64,000 nucleotides of DNA from Oikopleura dioica (taxonomy: Eukaryota > Chordata > Appendicularia > Copelata > Oikopleuridae). Location: assembly GCA_907165135.1 (NCBI GenBank), contig OU015566.1, positions 5,812,157-5,876,156 of the forward strand. The letters are read 5' to 3'. The translations under genes and the position numbers were made by a program. The notes beneath the pieces were generated by a model, which saw only the letters and a program-made list of their open reading frames with translations, ran no database searches and was not told the origin of the DNA. Below are positions 1 to 10,684 of this stretch, piece after piece. Position 1 is the stretch's first letter. Each line of letters opens with the position of its first letter.

Positions 1-375
1 TTTGACGGTGCAGCTTAGAAGCTCGTAGACGTAGAAACGAGAGCTTGGATTGATTTCGATACGGTAGGCATTTGTTTTCAGAGGAATTTTGCGACCTTCT
101 GAAAGGGAGCCATTCATCTTCGCAATTGGAAGGTCCTCAAGTTCCTTTGATCTCTCGCGAACTGTAAATTAAATTTTAACAGCTAAGAACAACATAAAAA
201 GTGACTTACTTTCTTGCTTTTCTCTTCGCTCCTCGTGATTGGCAGTGTCGCGAACGATATCCGCCTGGATTTTGAGTCGATCATGCGCACGAGCTACTTC
301 GGCTTTGTAGCTGAGCAGCTGGTCCTCGCCCTGGTAATGCATTCGGGCGATCTTCTCCTTCGTCTCTTGCCGTTT
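1..375 (-). CDS. Partial gene: coiled segment followed by possible Argonaute N-domain
   Basis: Two minus-strand exons are joined by a short intron. The upstream exon (about 213-370) encodes a charged, coiled-coil-like stretch beginning DEKRQETKEKIARMHYQG. It ends at a GTAAGT donor and the acceptor TTTACAG lies near position 162. The next exon continues in frame to the window edge and contains KIPLKTNAYRIEI followed by SSRFYVYELLSC. That pattern (a loop, then a beta-strand pair with YVYEL) resembles the start of the Argonaute/Piwi N domain, which is my only basis for the family. The rest of the protein lies outside the window, so no catalytic residues can be checked. The RGG exon at about 2037-2225 on the same strand may be an upstream exon of the same gene. 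Coding is likely; the family call is tentative. Confidence 0.4.
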
Positions 376-479
376 TTCATCCTTAAAAAGTTTCTATTTT
401 TAAAGAATCAAGGATTTCTCCATCAACCAGAGCCTAATGTTCAAATAAACATTTGACTTTACCTTCTAAAATGCTCAGA

Positions 480-1985
480 AAAGTCTGTTTTTTTACTAAC
501 AACCCTTGCAAACCCGATTTCGGGAAAAAGTGAAATCGGGAGACTTTAACGGAGTGCATCCACTTTATTATTTATCATTTATGGTCCCTTATATAGATAT
601 TCGAAATATCAATACGGATACCCAGGATAGTCGGAATTTAGGTTCCCGGAATTTTTTTTGAAATCATCTTTGTCTTGATAGTGAATTCACTTAAAATAAC
701 TGTGAGCGAGCGCGAGTGAGCGCAAGCAGGGACCTAGGAATTTTCTGGTGAGTGAGCGAGCGCGAGCAGAGGTTCTCGAAATTATGATGAGTGAGTGAGC
801 ATGAGCGCTCGCTCACTCGCTCGCGCTCGCTCGTGGCTCGCGCTCACTACTTTTTCAAACACTGATTTTGAGGTGAAGGCCAGCTCAGCTCAGCTCAGCT
901 CACTTTGACCTCAGCTCAGCCAGCTCAGCTCAATGGTTCTTCGAAAAGAGCCAGCTCAGCTCAGCTAGCTCAATTTTAACCTCAGCTCTGCTAGCTCAGC
1001 TCAGCTAATTGAGCTCACAAAGATCAAACTATTTTTGATTGGTCTTTTTTTCAAAAACTTCGACGTATTTTCTATTCATGCTTTCCTGTTGGTCAATAAA
1101 AATAATACGAGTTTTCTTTGAGGAAAGAGAGAAATTAAATGAATAAGGGCTTTCAATGTAAAAATAATAAAGTACAGATGGTAAATATGTGAGAGACTGG
1201 TCTAGGGGTGTGCAAGGGCAGGGACTCCCTGTCCGTCTACGCTAGAAGGTGGAAACATCGGCTCACCCACATAAATATAATGTGTATGTAACCACTGTAT
1301 AATATTTCGGAGGATTCCTTATGGACCATAAGTTATGGTTAAATGACAGAATAAATTTTTTTATGTCAAAAAAGTGCGATGTTGCTTGTGAGATGCTGGT
1401 CTAGGGGTGTGTGAAGGCAGAGGGTCCCTGTCCATCTCCTCAAGAAGGTTGAAATTCGCTTCAACACATTTTTTGGCATATTTTCTTAGTAAATAAAAAT
1501 CATCAAATCATCAAAGTTTTTCAAAAAGTCTTCAACATCAAAGTTGTTCAGCTTGAGCTGCTCTATCATCCTATCATGACAGATTTTGAAAAAAACAGCG
1601 ATTTGAGAAGGCCGCTTTTTGCGACTGGGCCCTACTCATAGCAAAATCCTGGTGTCTTCGCTCGCGCTCGCTCGCTCACGAAAAAATCAAGAGGGTCTGC
1701 TCGGGCTCGCTCACTCATGTTAAAATTCTGAGAGCCTCTGCTCGCGTTTACTCGCTCACGAGAGTTTTGACCATTATTTCAAACACTGATCATTACAGTT
1801 CTGAAATACGCTACCGATCAAGACTTAATTTAAGATGAATTATCAAAACAAGCGCCGGGCCATTTTCGATTCCAAAATACATACTGTAAATATGATATAG
1901 AGCTTGCTTATTGTTTATCTAAAAGCAGATGATCTCTGGCACAATGCCAGAAAAAGGCTACATAAGATAGCAGACTGAGTCTGTT
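480..1985. repeat. Simple GAGCGAGCGCGAG and CAGCTC repeat blocks
   Basis: No gene is seen here. At about 703-850 and 1657-1765 the DNA is built of degenerate GAGTGAGCGAGCGCGAG units and their complement. At about 875-1015 it is built of AGCTC/CAGCTCAG units. The two GAGC-type blocks are both bordered by the sequence TTTCAAACACTGAT (about 855 and 1782), which suggests one repeat family inserted twice. A short inverted repeat CCCGATTTC...GAAATCGGG lies at about 514-540. Confidence 0.7.
1188..1470 (+). repeat. Pair of tRNA-like repeats with A- and B-box resemblance
   Basis: Two copies of an about 80-bp sequence start near 1190 and 1388. Both contain CTGGTCTAGGGGTGTG, which resembles a tRNA A box, followed by a GC-rich hairpin (GGCAGGG...CCCTGTCC in copy 1). 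The second copy has GGTTGAAATTC about 42 nt later, close to a B box; this is degraded in the first. They could be copies of a tRNA-derived SINE or pol III gene relics. No cloverleaf acceptor stem was found, so I do not call a tRNA. Confidence 0.4.
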
Positions 1986-2035
1986 TTAAATGGAGGGAAT
2001 TTTAAAAGACGATAAAGCCAAAATCAATGAGTGCA

Positions 2036-2225
2036 TTACCCTTTCGTTTCTTGGGCCACCGCCTCGGCCACGACCTCGTCCTCTGCCACCGCCGCGTCCT
2101 CCTCGGTGATACTGCCCGCCATCTCTCGACTGCGACCGGCTTCGATCGTGGTAGTCGCGTTGGTGGTGTCGCCCTTCTCGCTCTCTGCGGCCGTATCCAC
2201 TCATGTCCCGGGAATCGCTCACTAA
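2036..2225 (-). CDS. Exon encoding an RGG-box protein segment
   Basis: The exon follows a TTTTATTTTTAG acceptor and ends at a GTAATG donor near 2036. It encodes SDSRDMSGYGRREREG, then an Arg/Ser/Gln-rich stretch, then a glycine-arginine block (RGGRGGGRGRGRGRGGG). RGG boxes bind RNA and are methylated on arginine in many RNA-binding proteins, including the N termini of Argonaute/Piwi proteins. The upstream exon is not fixed; a frame-consistent donor lies near 2257. It may be the N-terminal part of the gene at 1-375, with the repeat blocks lying in a 1.6-kb intron, or an independent RNA-binding protein. Only the exon itself is well supported. Confidence 0.5.
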
Positions 2226-2269
2226 AAATAAAATTATTGGAAAAATGAACTTTACATCCGTCAAGGCGA

Positions 2270-4336
2270 GCTAATTGTGAGACAGAAAGCGTTTTTAGAA
2301 TCTTTTACAATTTGGGAAGTTTTTCCCTATTTTAACCAGGTTGATTTAGGAACTTTATTTTGTCTTTTTTGTGTTTACTTGTTCCGTTCTATCAACCCTG
2401 GTTGTTTTGTTAATTAACGCTTTTTATTCTCACTAGCCCGATATTTAGTTCTTTTTTTCTCCCAGTAAGCTACTTTTCTCGTAACTTACCAGTTGGGCTC
2501 GCAGCCTTCCAGTTTCGCGATCTTCAAAAATTGAAACACAACAACTTCAATTTGAAGACGCGGAAGTGGGAGTCCAAACTGATTTGTTTAAAAATTCAGT
2601 AGCGCTCCGTGGGGCCCCCTCTGTCGCCCGAAAACGAGCTCTATTGACAATTGTTCGCGGGCCTGTGGCGAGGAGCAAACGAATACGTGGATGATTCGGG
2701 CGAAAAATCGATCCCTATTGGCCTTTTCAGTGGGTGGGGGTGATAAGGTCAAGTTGATCTGGTGCGGTAGGGCCTGTACTAAGCTCTACCGCGACCACAC
2801 TTACTGCTGATCACACGGTATGTAATGCTCGACAGTTTCATTTGATCTGTGTGGTAATAAAGAATGCTTTGTAGCTGTGATTATTGAGCTTTGAATCGAT
2901 CAGCTTAAAACATTTCCTTTTTAAACCGCTTTACGTTATCGTAAATTGGCGCCGGGCTGGCGCCATAAAATCCGGGATTCCCTCTAATGCTCGTTCTACG
3001 CACCGACACCATTTGAAATGTCAGCGCGTCAAGGCAATTTACGTGCTAATTGAGCTCTGCGAAGATTACCTTGAGAAGGATCACGAAACCAATTTCCAGC
3101 AAAAAGTTTCATTTTATAAAAAATGACAGCTCTATGTTTTCGCTTCGGACAAATGTAGAACTTTGATTCTGGTTCAAATAGAGAATGGAAAAAATAAGGG
3201 TGGCTCTCCTTTATATACGGAAGGAAGCTAATTAAAATGGCAGGGAAATGAGCTTTGGGAGCTCCCTGATGCAATCGACCCGGAGCTCGGTCGATCAACG
3301 GATCACTGTATGTTCTTACTGTATTCTTGAAAAAAAGAACAAAGTTTTTTTCGGGCTTTGAGGTTTTAAAACGCTTTCTCTTGATTATTTACCTGTTCCT
3401 GAAGAGATTCTCGATCGTAACTACCGTATGCAAAAAGCGAAACTTGAAAAGGTTCTCTTATACTTTGTTAAAAGTGCTGATGAAAATCCCCCACGTCGTC
3501 GTTTTTATAGGGCGGGGACGAACGCTCACCACAAGAGGTCCGCCAACGAAGTGAGTTGTAGTTTTCCGAAAGTCACGTTGATGCGGATGCGCTCGTCAGG
3601 TGCGGTAGCTTAACATCCGCTGCTGATACGCACAACGCTCCTGATTAGCGTTTTCTCAAGTCCCCTGATCGCTAACTTTTTAGTCTTGGAATCAAACAAA
3701 AACTTATTTATTTCCTGCTTTTCTGCGTTAGATTTGTCTTTGAAAGAAAGAATGAGTTTTATTGAAGAAAATATTTGTTTTATACTGCAAATGCATTAGC
3801 CTAAAAGGGCTTTTCTTGAATAATAGATGATAAAATCCGCGGTAATGCGCTTAAAAGCCATTAGCAATATGCCAGATCTGCTTCGCAGGATTCAAGATAT
3901 GGTTTCAGTTATTACTGTATCATCTAAAAGAGACTGTAACTGGGAATCGATAACTGACGGAAATAGAGTGCTTGACCCCTATCGCAAACTAACTTAGCTT
4001 ACTGGGAGAAAAAAAGAATGCTTGCACTAGTTGGCTTTGTTGTACTAGCCAGAACTCAGGCCGGCGTTCGCTGATACGCACTAGCCTCACTATTTCCTGA
4101 TGCGAAAGCGCACTAGATTTTTAAATGTCACGTAATGGCTCCAAATCGTTTTCTCTCTCCGGAAGCATTAATCGAACCCGCCATCAAATATTGAAAAATT
4201 GAAAGAATTGTATTGTCAGGAATTCAGCACACAATTTGCTTTCAAAAGAAGGAGGTAAGAAGGAAAATGTACAGTTATAAACTTGGTTTTGGCTTTGCTT
4301 TTTCTTTTTGTTTCGTGAAGTAGGCTTCTCCGACCG
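2270..4336. other. Intergenic, no gene recognised
   Basis: Only short open frames without domain signals were found. A perfect-looking stem (GGTGCGGTAGGGC with GCTCTACCGCGACC) lies at about 2760-2796. Two degenerate copies of GCTGATACGCAC lie near 3620 and 4070. I see no promoter or RNA gene that can be supported. Confidence 0.4.
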
Positions 4337-5251
4337 TTACATCTCGGTCATGATTTGTAGAAATTGAAACTCGGGTTTTCTTCGTTTGTTGTAGCGTTTT
4401 ACACTTACCCGCGGGTAGTTTATGTGACCAAAGGTCAGGTATTTGCTAAAATAAACCATGAGAATAAGTGGATAAATACGGTGATGGATAAAAGCAAGCC
4501 TACTCCATGAATGAAGTCATACTTAGTGTAGACATTTCTGTAAAGGTCTTTTTTAGTTTCAAGGTCGATTTCAAGCATCCACTCCGTTGTCCTGTCTGTT
4601 TCTTTTTTCAAGTCGATCCGGCGGGTTTTCTCGTTGATTCCAAGATAGAGTCCGTGCTGCTCGCCCTGGATGGTGACCACCACATTTCCATCGCGAAAAT
4701 CAATTGGAGTGACCTTGATGTTTGCTAGAAAAGAGGGTTAGAAAAGGGCGAAGAGGGAAGAGATGATGGGATACTGTTCAGGGTAAATGGATCCAGGTCT
4801 ACGTCGACTTTGCCAGGTTGAATTCTGAGAACGGCCATCATGTGATTGTTGAGGATTTTTTGTCCGACGGGGCCATAGAGATTGCTAAAAGATATAAGAT
4901 CAAGTATACTTCTGACAGTCTTTATTATCTTTTGAATAAGCAAAAAACTGGACGTATACATATTTTGTTCGGAGAAGGAGTGGTTTATATTACTGTGTTT
5001 ATAATTATATGCGAAATGGTAAACCATTATAAAATTATATAAATATTAATAGGAGGAAATTCTCCATTGTTGATTTCAATGATTTATGAGCTTCAATTAT
5101 TTTCATGAAGATAAATTATAAAAAATTATAAATTTAAAGCTGGTTATGGTTCTCAAATGAAAACTTACCTGTAATTGAGAGTGATGAAACTGTCTATCTC
5201 CGGAAGATTCTTTCGCCTTGAAATCCTGTTGTTTTCGTCCCTCGTCAAAAG
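4337..5251 (-). CDS. Fibroblast growth factor-like ligand
   Basis: Exons read on the minus strand: 5169-5251, 4775-4884, 4523-4724 and 4337-4445, with consistent phases and GT-AG introns of 284, 50 and 77 nt. The joined product shows a beta-trefoil FGF core: NLYGPVGQ near the first strands, then VVVTIQGEQHGLYLGINEK. The latter matches the conserved FGF stretch in which a valine-rich strand is followed by GLYLGMN. The family's conserved cysteine after the core is replaced by Trp (TTEWMLEID). The C-terminal end PRVSVKRYNKRRKPEFQF fits the basic FGF tail. FGFs are secreted ligands of tyrosine-kinase receptors. The first coding exon is not resolved: the ATG near 5322-5340 is in the wrong phase for the GTAAGT donor at about 5292. 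Subfamily cannot be assigned. Confidence 0.7.
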
Positions 5252-5299
5252 CTGAAAATCTCATTATCCTCTGTACCGCTTTCACTTACCACTGCTGAA

Positions 5300-6396
5300 G
5301 AACAGCTTTTTCTTTAATTTTGACAAGTACAGTGGGCATGGCTGAAAATTGCTCAAAAGTCATCAAAAGAAGAAAAAGTCGCAAAAAGGGCATGTTTTTT
5401 AATAAAAAGAACGTGAAATTGAAAAGGAAAATCTCAAGTTGTTAATTTTGAAGCTCGGAAGAGCGCCGGAGCCAGCTTTATAGGCAGCTTCTGGTGCTGG
5501 AGGCGGCGGAGATTTCTGAGCGCGACAAGTGGTGCTCCGTTTTCGCACTTTGGTCAGAAGTGGAACGCTCAAGCAAGTGCAAGCTTTAAGGAGAAATAAG
5601 ACGATATGTTCTCCCGAAAAGGCTCAGCAAGTCGAAACGTGAATAATTGCATTTTTATATTTCAATAAATAGCTGATTAACCTTTGCCCGCCAAGGTACA
5701 CCACAACTCGGGATTCCCGAGTCGGGAATCGGTCAAGTAGTTGTTCACTGCGCTGGACATTGAATTTTTTTGAAAATTAAGGATACGCTGAGGAGGCTTG
5801 ATCGATTATCAGGCGTTTTAGAGATTTTAGGCCTGTTTCTGATAGACCTTAGCGTCGGTAGACCCTTATTTTTGCGAAAAGTCCATGCACCATATATGGT
5901 GTCGAGCTTCAATTGTTGATGCACCATATATGGTGTTTTTGGCGGGTACCCCAGGTTTTTCCCAGCGATTTTGCCGAAAGTTTACCTTGATCAGCTTCAC
6001 TGATCCTCAATTTATGAACTTCTTTGAGAGAGTTTTCGATTGAAGGAACTCTAGTATCATCATCGGAACACCATTATTGAACAAGAAAATTATTTTCTAG
6101 CAAAGATTTTTAAAAACCAAATATGGTGCAGAGCTATAATAGAGGAAGCACCATATATGGTGTTCTTGGCAGGTACCCCAGAAAATCCACTTTTGGAGAG
6201 CTAAGGTTAAAAATCGATTTGGAAAATAGGTCAAGAAAAATATCTACAGAAAAAAGGAGTAGCCGAAAGTGATGACATGTTGGAAAAAAATCCAAAGCTG
6301 TAGTTTTATCATTTTGATAAGGAGGACCTTTTCACGGCTGAGAGAATTTTAGGTTAACTTACTCAGTAGGGATTGTCTTATTTATTCACAAGAAAA
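5300..6396. repeat. Spacer with ACCATATATGGT palindromes
   Basis: The spacer holds no gene. Two copies of an about 65-bp unit lie at about 5886-5952 and 6118-6180. Each has two ACCATATATGGT-type palindromes about 35 nt apart (one degenerate in the second copy), followed by TTGGC(G/A)GGTACCCCAG. Near 5682-5712 the sequence TTAACCTTTGCCCGCCAAGGTACACCAC resembles 53186-53214, so a dispersed repeat is present at both places. Confidence 0.6.
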
Positions 6397-7524
6397 ATGA
6401 GAGTCGAAGGGAGCAAGAATAATGAAGCTAGTACAGTGGGAAATGAGCAAGGTCAAGAAGAAACTGGAGGAATGGATGGGAGATGCTCACTGAAAAAATG
6501 GATGTTTGGAATTTCAATTGCTATCTTTACAATCGTCATGATCTTGATTGGGCTGAATTTTTTCATTCCGCAGTGCTACAGCTACCAGAGAAAATGCAAA
6601 ACAGAGGACGGAATTGTCTGGTTCGCAGGTCAGAATGACCAAAAACGCCTTTTACAATTATTTTCTGTAGGCGCTTGGAAAAAGACTCGCGACGAGAGCC
6701 GAAAATACTGCGAAAAAGCAGGATTTCAGCTTGCAAATATTTCGATTGCTGAAAAACTTTTCGAAGAAAGGAGTACTTTCTTTCCTTCAAGAAGAATTTT
6801 AGACGGCTCAAGAAATTTTTGGATATCAGGCAAGCGACATCGTAATTTTTCTTCCAAATTCAAAGATATTGTTTATTAATTATTGTTCTTAGATGATGAA
6901 TACAGCAGAAATTTCACGAAAATAAAATCTGGATATATCAGTACGAGTCCAAGCATGGCGTACGACAGTAAAAATTACTGTATTACTTTCATCAGAGAAG
7001 ATCAGGGACAGGGTTCTGAAGAATTGGACTTAACCAATTTATTGAAGTGCATTTTGGATTACAAATAAGATTGCTGTATTTGGCCTACCGGCCAATCAAA
7101 ACCCAGATCCACACAATCACTTCCATAAATTGGTTTATAATTGGTTCATTAACCCACCAAATGATTGCCTATTACGAGTGTAAGCCCAGCGAAAAATATC
7201 AGTATCAAATGATGCTGACAATGGGAAACGCTTGTCCAGACGAATATCCGGCTTTTGCGGCAACGATGAATTCAATAGCGGAGCAAGTTGTCAATCCAGA
7301 AGTTTGGAAAGTCTTGAATGTCCCGGAAATCCGATATAAATCCCTCCGAAACGTAATCATAAACATATAACTATGGTTTTTTATTTTTTCAGCATCGGAT
7401 CTTGGATGCCGCCTTCTGTCCTAAAGATGATTGCTGCGTGATGTCGTCAACTAAAGAAATCAAACAATTCGAGAAAAATGAAAAATTTTTCCCTCTGTGT
7501 TTCTCCGAAACCGCCAAGTCTTAG
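6397..7524 (+). CDS. Type II membrane C-type-lectin-like protein, copy 1
   Basis: Start ATG is 6397. A hydrophilic cytoplasmic N terminus of about 30 residues precedes a membrane segment (FGISIAIFTIVMILIGLNFF). The ectodomain has a C-type-lectin-like layout: a Cys pair (QCYSYQRKC), DGIVWFA, ESRKYCEKAGFQLANIS, NFWIS, then MAYDSKNYCITF. Exons: 6397-6628; 6671-6829 or 6841; 6893 to about 7017; a fourth around 7165-7352; and 7393-7524, ending in SETAKS-stop. The last exons carry a Cys-rich tail (CPDEYP, CPKDDCC). The second intron can be read with a GC donor (6830) or a GT donor (6842); both keep frame. The acceptor before exon 4 is not clear. The paralogue at 7790-9073 supports the structure. 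Such proteins typically bind carbohydrate, but calcium-binding residues are not evident. Confidence 0.65.
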
Positions 7525-7789
7525 CGTTATTGAAATATAATAGCAAGTAAAAAGTTAGTTATTTTATGTTTTTTGGCAAAGAAATAGAGAGACCGTATCA
7601 CTGATAAGCTATCAGGGTGCCTTTAAAATTTGCGTCGACGATATTCATATAATCAAATGAATCATAAGATGAAGTTATCGCTGAATTCACTTTGAAGTTC
7701 TTTTTTATCAATTTGATAAGAGCGTTTTCATGGCTGAACGATTATTGCTTGAATGAATTTTCTATCGACCAAGCATTTTGTTGAAAAAT

Positions 7790-9073
7790 ATGAAATTAGA
7801 ATCGACAAAAAGAACCGCGGTTGATCCTGCGGTTCTCCATGTAGAAGCAGAACAACAGAAGAAAAAGAGAAAATGGCTCATTGGAATTCCCATTTCGCTG
7901 GTTATCGTTGTGCTCATTTTGGTCGGCTTGAATTTTCTCTTTCCTCTTTGCTTCTGCCAACAACGAAAGTGCAAGACATATGATGGAATGGTCTGGTTCG
8001 CTGGTAAGAAAAGAAGTTTATTATCATCTTTCAACCTTTGCTTTCAAGACAGCGGGCTGAAAACTCGTGAAGAAAGTCGAAAATTTTGCGAAAATTTGGG
8101 CTTTCAACTGGCAAATGTTTCCATCGCCGAAAGCCTTCTCGGTGGGTGGGGACATCTTTTTGATTCTCGTCGAAATTATTGGATTTACGGTAGGTCTTTA
8201 AATGTTTTTACCTTCAATTTTTACCTTTCAGATCGCGATTACAAGCGAAATATTACAAGTGGTTTCAATAAAATGAGCTCAAGCATGGCATACGACAGTC
8301 ATCACGGATGCATTACTTTTCTCAGAGCAGACCAGGCACTGGTTTCATAGTCAAAAATGAAAAGAATTCTCAATTTTAATTTATTAACGACCCCCGGAAA
8401 TTGATTCTTGAAGAATCATTCTTCGGTTCAAAAAACGATTTTGAGGCTTCATTTTTTGGGGATCTATCTCGATTCCTTCACCCTCAAAATCGCATTTGAA
8501 AATTGGACTTTTCGCCGAAAATTGACGAATTTGGCCTTATTTTGGCAAAAACAATGATTTTTCTTGGTCAAAAATTCCTCTTATCAAGTTTTGAAGCAAG
8601 TTTAACCTGAGGACGCATTAAGAACCAAAAATATGGTGTTTTTAAAAGTTTCAATTTTTCGGAGGGAAAAGCTGACGGGGGGGGGGGGGGTCTCTAACCA
8701 CGTAAAAAAGGCTGCACATTACGACTGCAAAAAGAGCGATAAATTCGACTATCACATGATGCTGACAATGGATCAAGCATGTCCAGACGATCTCCCATCA
8801 ATGATGTCAACAATGCAATCATTAGCGACGCAAGTTTCCAACGAAAAAGTTTTGAACGCTTTGAACGTCCTTGAAATCCGATTCAAATCTCTTCGAAATG
8901 TAACAAGATGAAAAGTATGATCTCCTTATTATTTTCAGACTCTGGTCTTGGATCCTATTTTCTGCCTCAGAGATGAATGTTGTGCTATTTCGAGCAACGA
9001 GGAAATTGAGGTAAAACAATTTGATCCGAGTGAAAAGTTCTTTCCGCTGTGCTACTCTTACACTGCTCAATAA
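7790..9073 (+). CDS. Type II membrane C-type-lectin-like protein, copy 2
   Basis: Tandem paralogue of the preceding gene. ATG is 7790. The membrane segment is GIPISLVIVVLILVGLNFLF, followed by KCKTYDGMVWFA and the lectin-like fold motifs ESRKFCENLGFQLANVS, RRNYWIYD and MAYDSHHGCITF. Exons: 7790-8003, 8049-8189, 8232 to about 8337, about 8711-8899, and 8939-9073, with GT-AG introns of 45, 42 and 39 nt at the same places as in copy 1. One intron is enlarged to about 370 nt and contains a run of 14 G (8677-8690). The C-terminal exon encodes FCLRDECCAISS and ends YTAQ-stop. Identity to copy 1 is clear but moderate, so the duplication is not recent. Ligand unknown. Confidence 0.68.
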
Positions 9074-9296
9074 AAACAACGTGAAGCACAGAATGAATTT
9101 TTTTGACTGTTTTTTGATTAATTGAGAACGTTACATGTCAAGCTGCAGGTTTTTTCTTTTACCCAAAAAGTCTTCCAAAGATGCTACGCTTCTTGACAGG
9201 ATTTTCGCTTATCAAAGTTCTGTGACAAATTATCTACTGGTAGCTTTTTTCTTGATAAATTATCAATAAAATAAAATGATTCTTGATTTTCGAGAA

Positions 9297-9714
9297 CTAT
9301 CGATGAGCTTCAACAGCAGCCGCGGTCTCTCGTAAAATTTGAACCGCGTCCTCCTCGTTGATTTCATCGATATTTTGAGCGATTGTTAGATTGACAAAGT
9401 CCTTCTTCGTCAATTGGTCATTCTGATAGAATTGCAATGGTTAATGCATTTGAAGGCTGAATTACCAACAACACAGCTTGAGCTGAGCTCGGCAACCTGT
9501 GTTAAAACCTGACTCAGGGTCTAAAATCCCCCGTTGCGCCTTTTACCGAAGAACTTCTAGTACCCTGACTCAGGCTTTTTCCACGGATTGTCGAGCCCAG
9601 AGCTTGAAAAAAGGGCGAACTGACTTGTAGGGTGAATGATTTGTCCTTGTCGCAAACTTGGCTTGTCTTTTTAGTCAAGAATAACTGTAAGAAACGCCCC
9701 TGAACTATGGCCAC
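9297..9714 (-). CDS. Small protein of unknown function with a MITE in its intron
   Basis: Two exons, 9625-9714 and 9297-9422, join in frame from ATG 9714 to TAG at 9297. The short product reads FLTKKTSQVCDKDKSFTLQ across to NDQLTKKDFVNLTIAQN and ends ETAAAVEAHR. The acidic/amphipathic pattern vaguely recalls an EF-hand-like or helical adaptor segment, but no family is recognised. The 202-nt intron contains an inserted foldback element (9483-9600). More exons upstream are possible. Confidence 0.4.
9483..9600. mobile_element. 118-bp foldback MITE, hAT-like, 8-bp target duplication
   Basis: The element begins CTGAGCTCGGCAACCTGTG and ends with the complement (GATTGTCGAGCCCAG). Inner arms CCTGACTCAGGGT and ACCCTGACTCAGG also pair. 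It is flanked by AGCTTGAG (9475-9482) and AGCTTGAA (9601-9608), an 8-bp target duplication with one mismatch. A second member with the same ends sits in a coding exon at 32059-32162. Eight-bp duplications are typical of hAT transposons. Confidence 0.8.
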
Positions 9715-9808
9715 ATTCCATCAAAATTGAAACTGCTGTATCAATAACGCGCCGTTTGTCGCCGCAACGTCAGAACTTAAGTTTACTAGATTTACGTTTT
9801 ACGTTTGC

Positions 9809-10652
9809 TTGGAAGTAAAAGACTCGGTCGTATCGAACACAATTTCAAACGCAAACGCTATAAAAAGTTATTATTTCGGCCCTGAGATTCTTCCAAAGGA
9901 GCAATGTCCGTTTGAGCATCTTCTCATTTCCATCGGAAGTGCTCAACCACAAAAGCCACAAGAGAAGTTTAAGTTGTTAGAAATGTGCGCGAGTAATGAC
10001 GATTGTATGAACAATGGAAAGTGCGTGTTTTTCAGCGATAGATGGATGTGCAGATGCACTTTTGACTTTTCCGGGGATTTCTGCCAGGTAATTGAAAAAA
10101 AATTTTGAACAACGAAATGTTACATTTGAGCTTTCTAGGATGAATTCTGTTATCATGTGGCGCCCCGGGGGATATTTTGCCCAGGGCCAATTGCCCCCTG
10201 GGTTAGGCTCCGTAGAGAGGGGTTATCATTCGAGCCTATGATTCGAGCCATCCAATATCTCTAGAATCTTGCCTAGTGGTTAGGGTTAGGGACAGGGGGT
10301 CCGGGGCGGAGCCCCCTGATTAGGCCTTAGGTGGGTGGGTTCCGGGGTTAGGGTTAGGGTTAGCGCGAATGATTTCCCTTTACAACAGTTCAACTTCAAT
10401 CAGAATGGGACACTTATCATTGCATTTTAGTTAAATGCTTACGACCCTGGCTTCACAAAAAATGAAGAAATTCCCACCGCTGCCCAGCAGGATAAAATAA
10501 ACGCTTATATTTTCTACCTTCTTGCTGGCCTTATCGCGATCATAATCCTGCTCCTCTACAAAATAACCTCGCTAAGCCGAACTGTAACAACCCGAAACTT
10601 CACGATCCGACAACTGAGCTACCGTGGCCCTTCCTCAACCTCTACTGTATGA
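9809..10652 (+). CDS. Single-pass membrane protein with one EGF-like domain
   Basis: Exon 1 (to 10087) encodes an EGF-like module: CASNDDCMNNGKC, then WMCRCTFDFSGDFC, with six cysteines in EGF spacing. It ends at CAG|GTAATT. Exon 2 (10431-10652) continues in frame and encodes a membrane segment (AYIFYLLAGLIAIIILLLYK) and a short cytoplasmic tail ending PSSTSTV. The 343-nt intron holds telomere-like repeats. No ATG is visible in the first exon: the open frame extends upstream of 9809 without a start, so the signal peptide exon is missing from my reading. An AATAAA signal follows at about 10688. Likely a cell-surface adhesion or signalling protein; ligand unknown. Confidence 0.6.
10265..10366 (+). 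repeat. Interstitial telomere-type repeats (TTAGGG)
   Basis: Inside the intron of the EGF gene, GGTTAGGGTTAGGG occurs near 10277 and GGGGTTAGGGTTAGGGTTAG near 10345-10364. The intron between these and exon 1 is unusually G/C-rich. Confidence 0.85.
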
Positions 10653-10684
10653 CCTAGTGACTTATTTATTCCGACACGACTTTT

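Noticed and set aside
1188-1470. Genuine tRNA genes
   Set aside because: No acceptor stem or complete cloverleaf could be drawn.
8677-8690. Run of 14 G inside the intron of the second lectin-like gene
   Set aside because: A homopolymer, possibly a slippage or sequencing product; no function can be argued.
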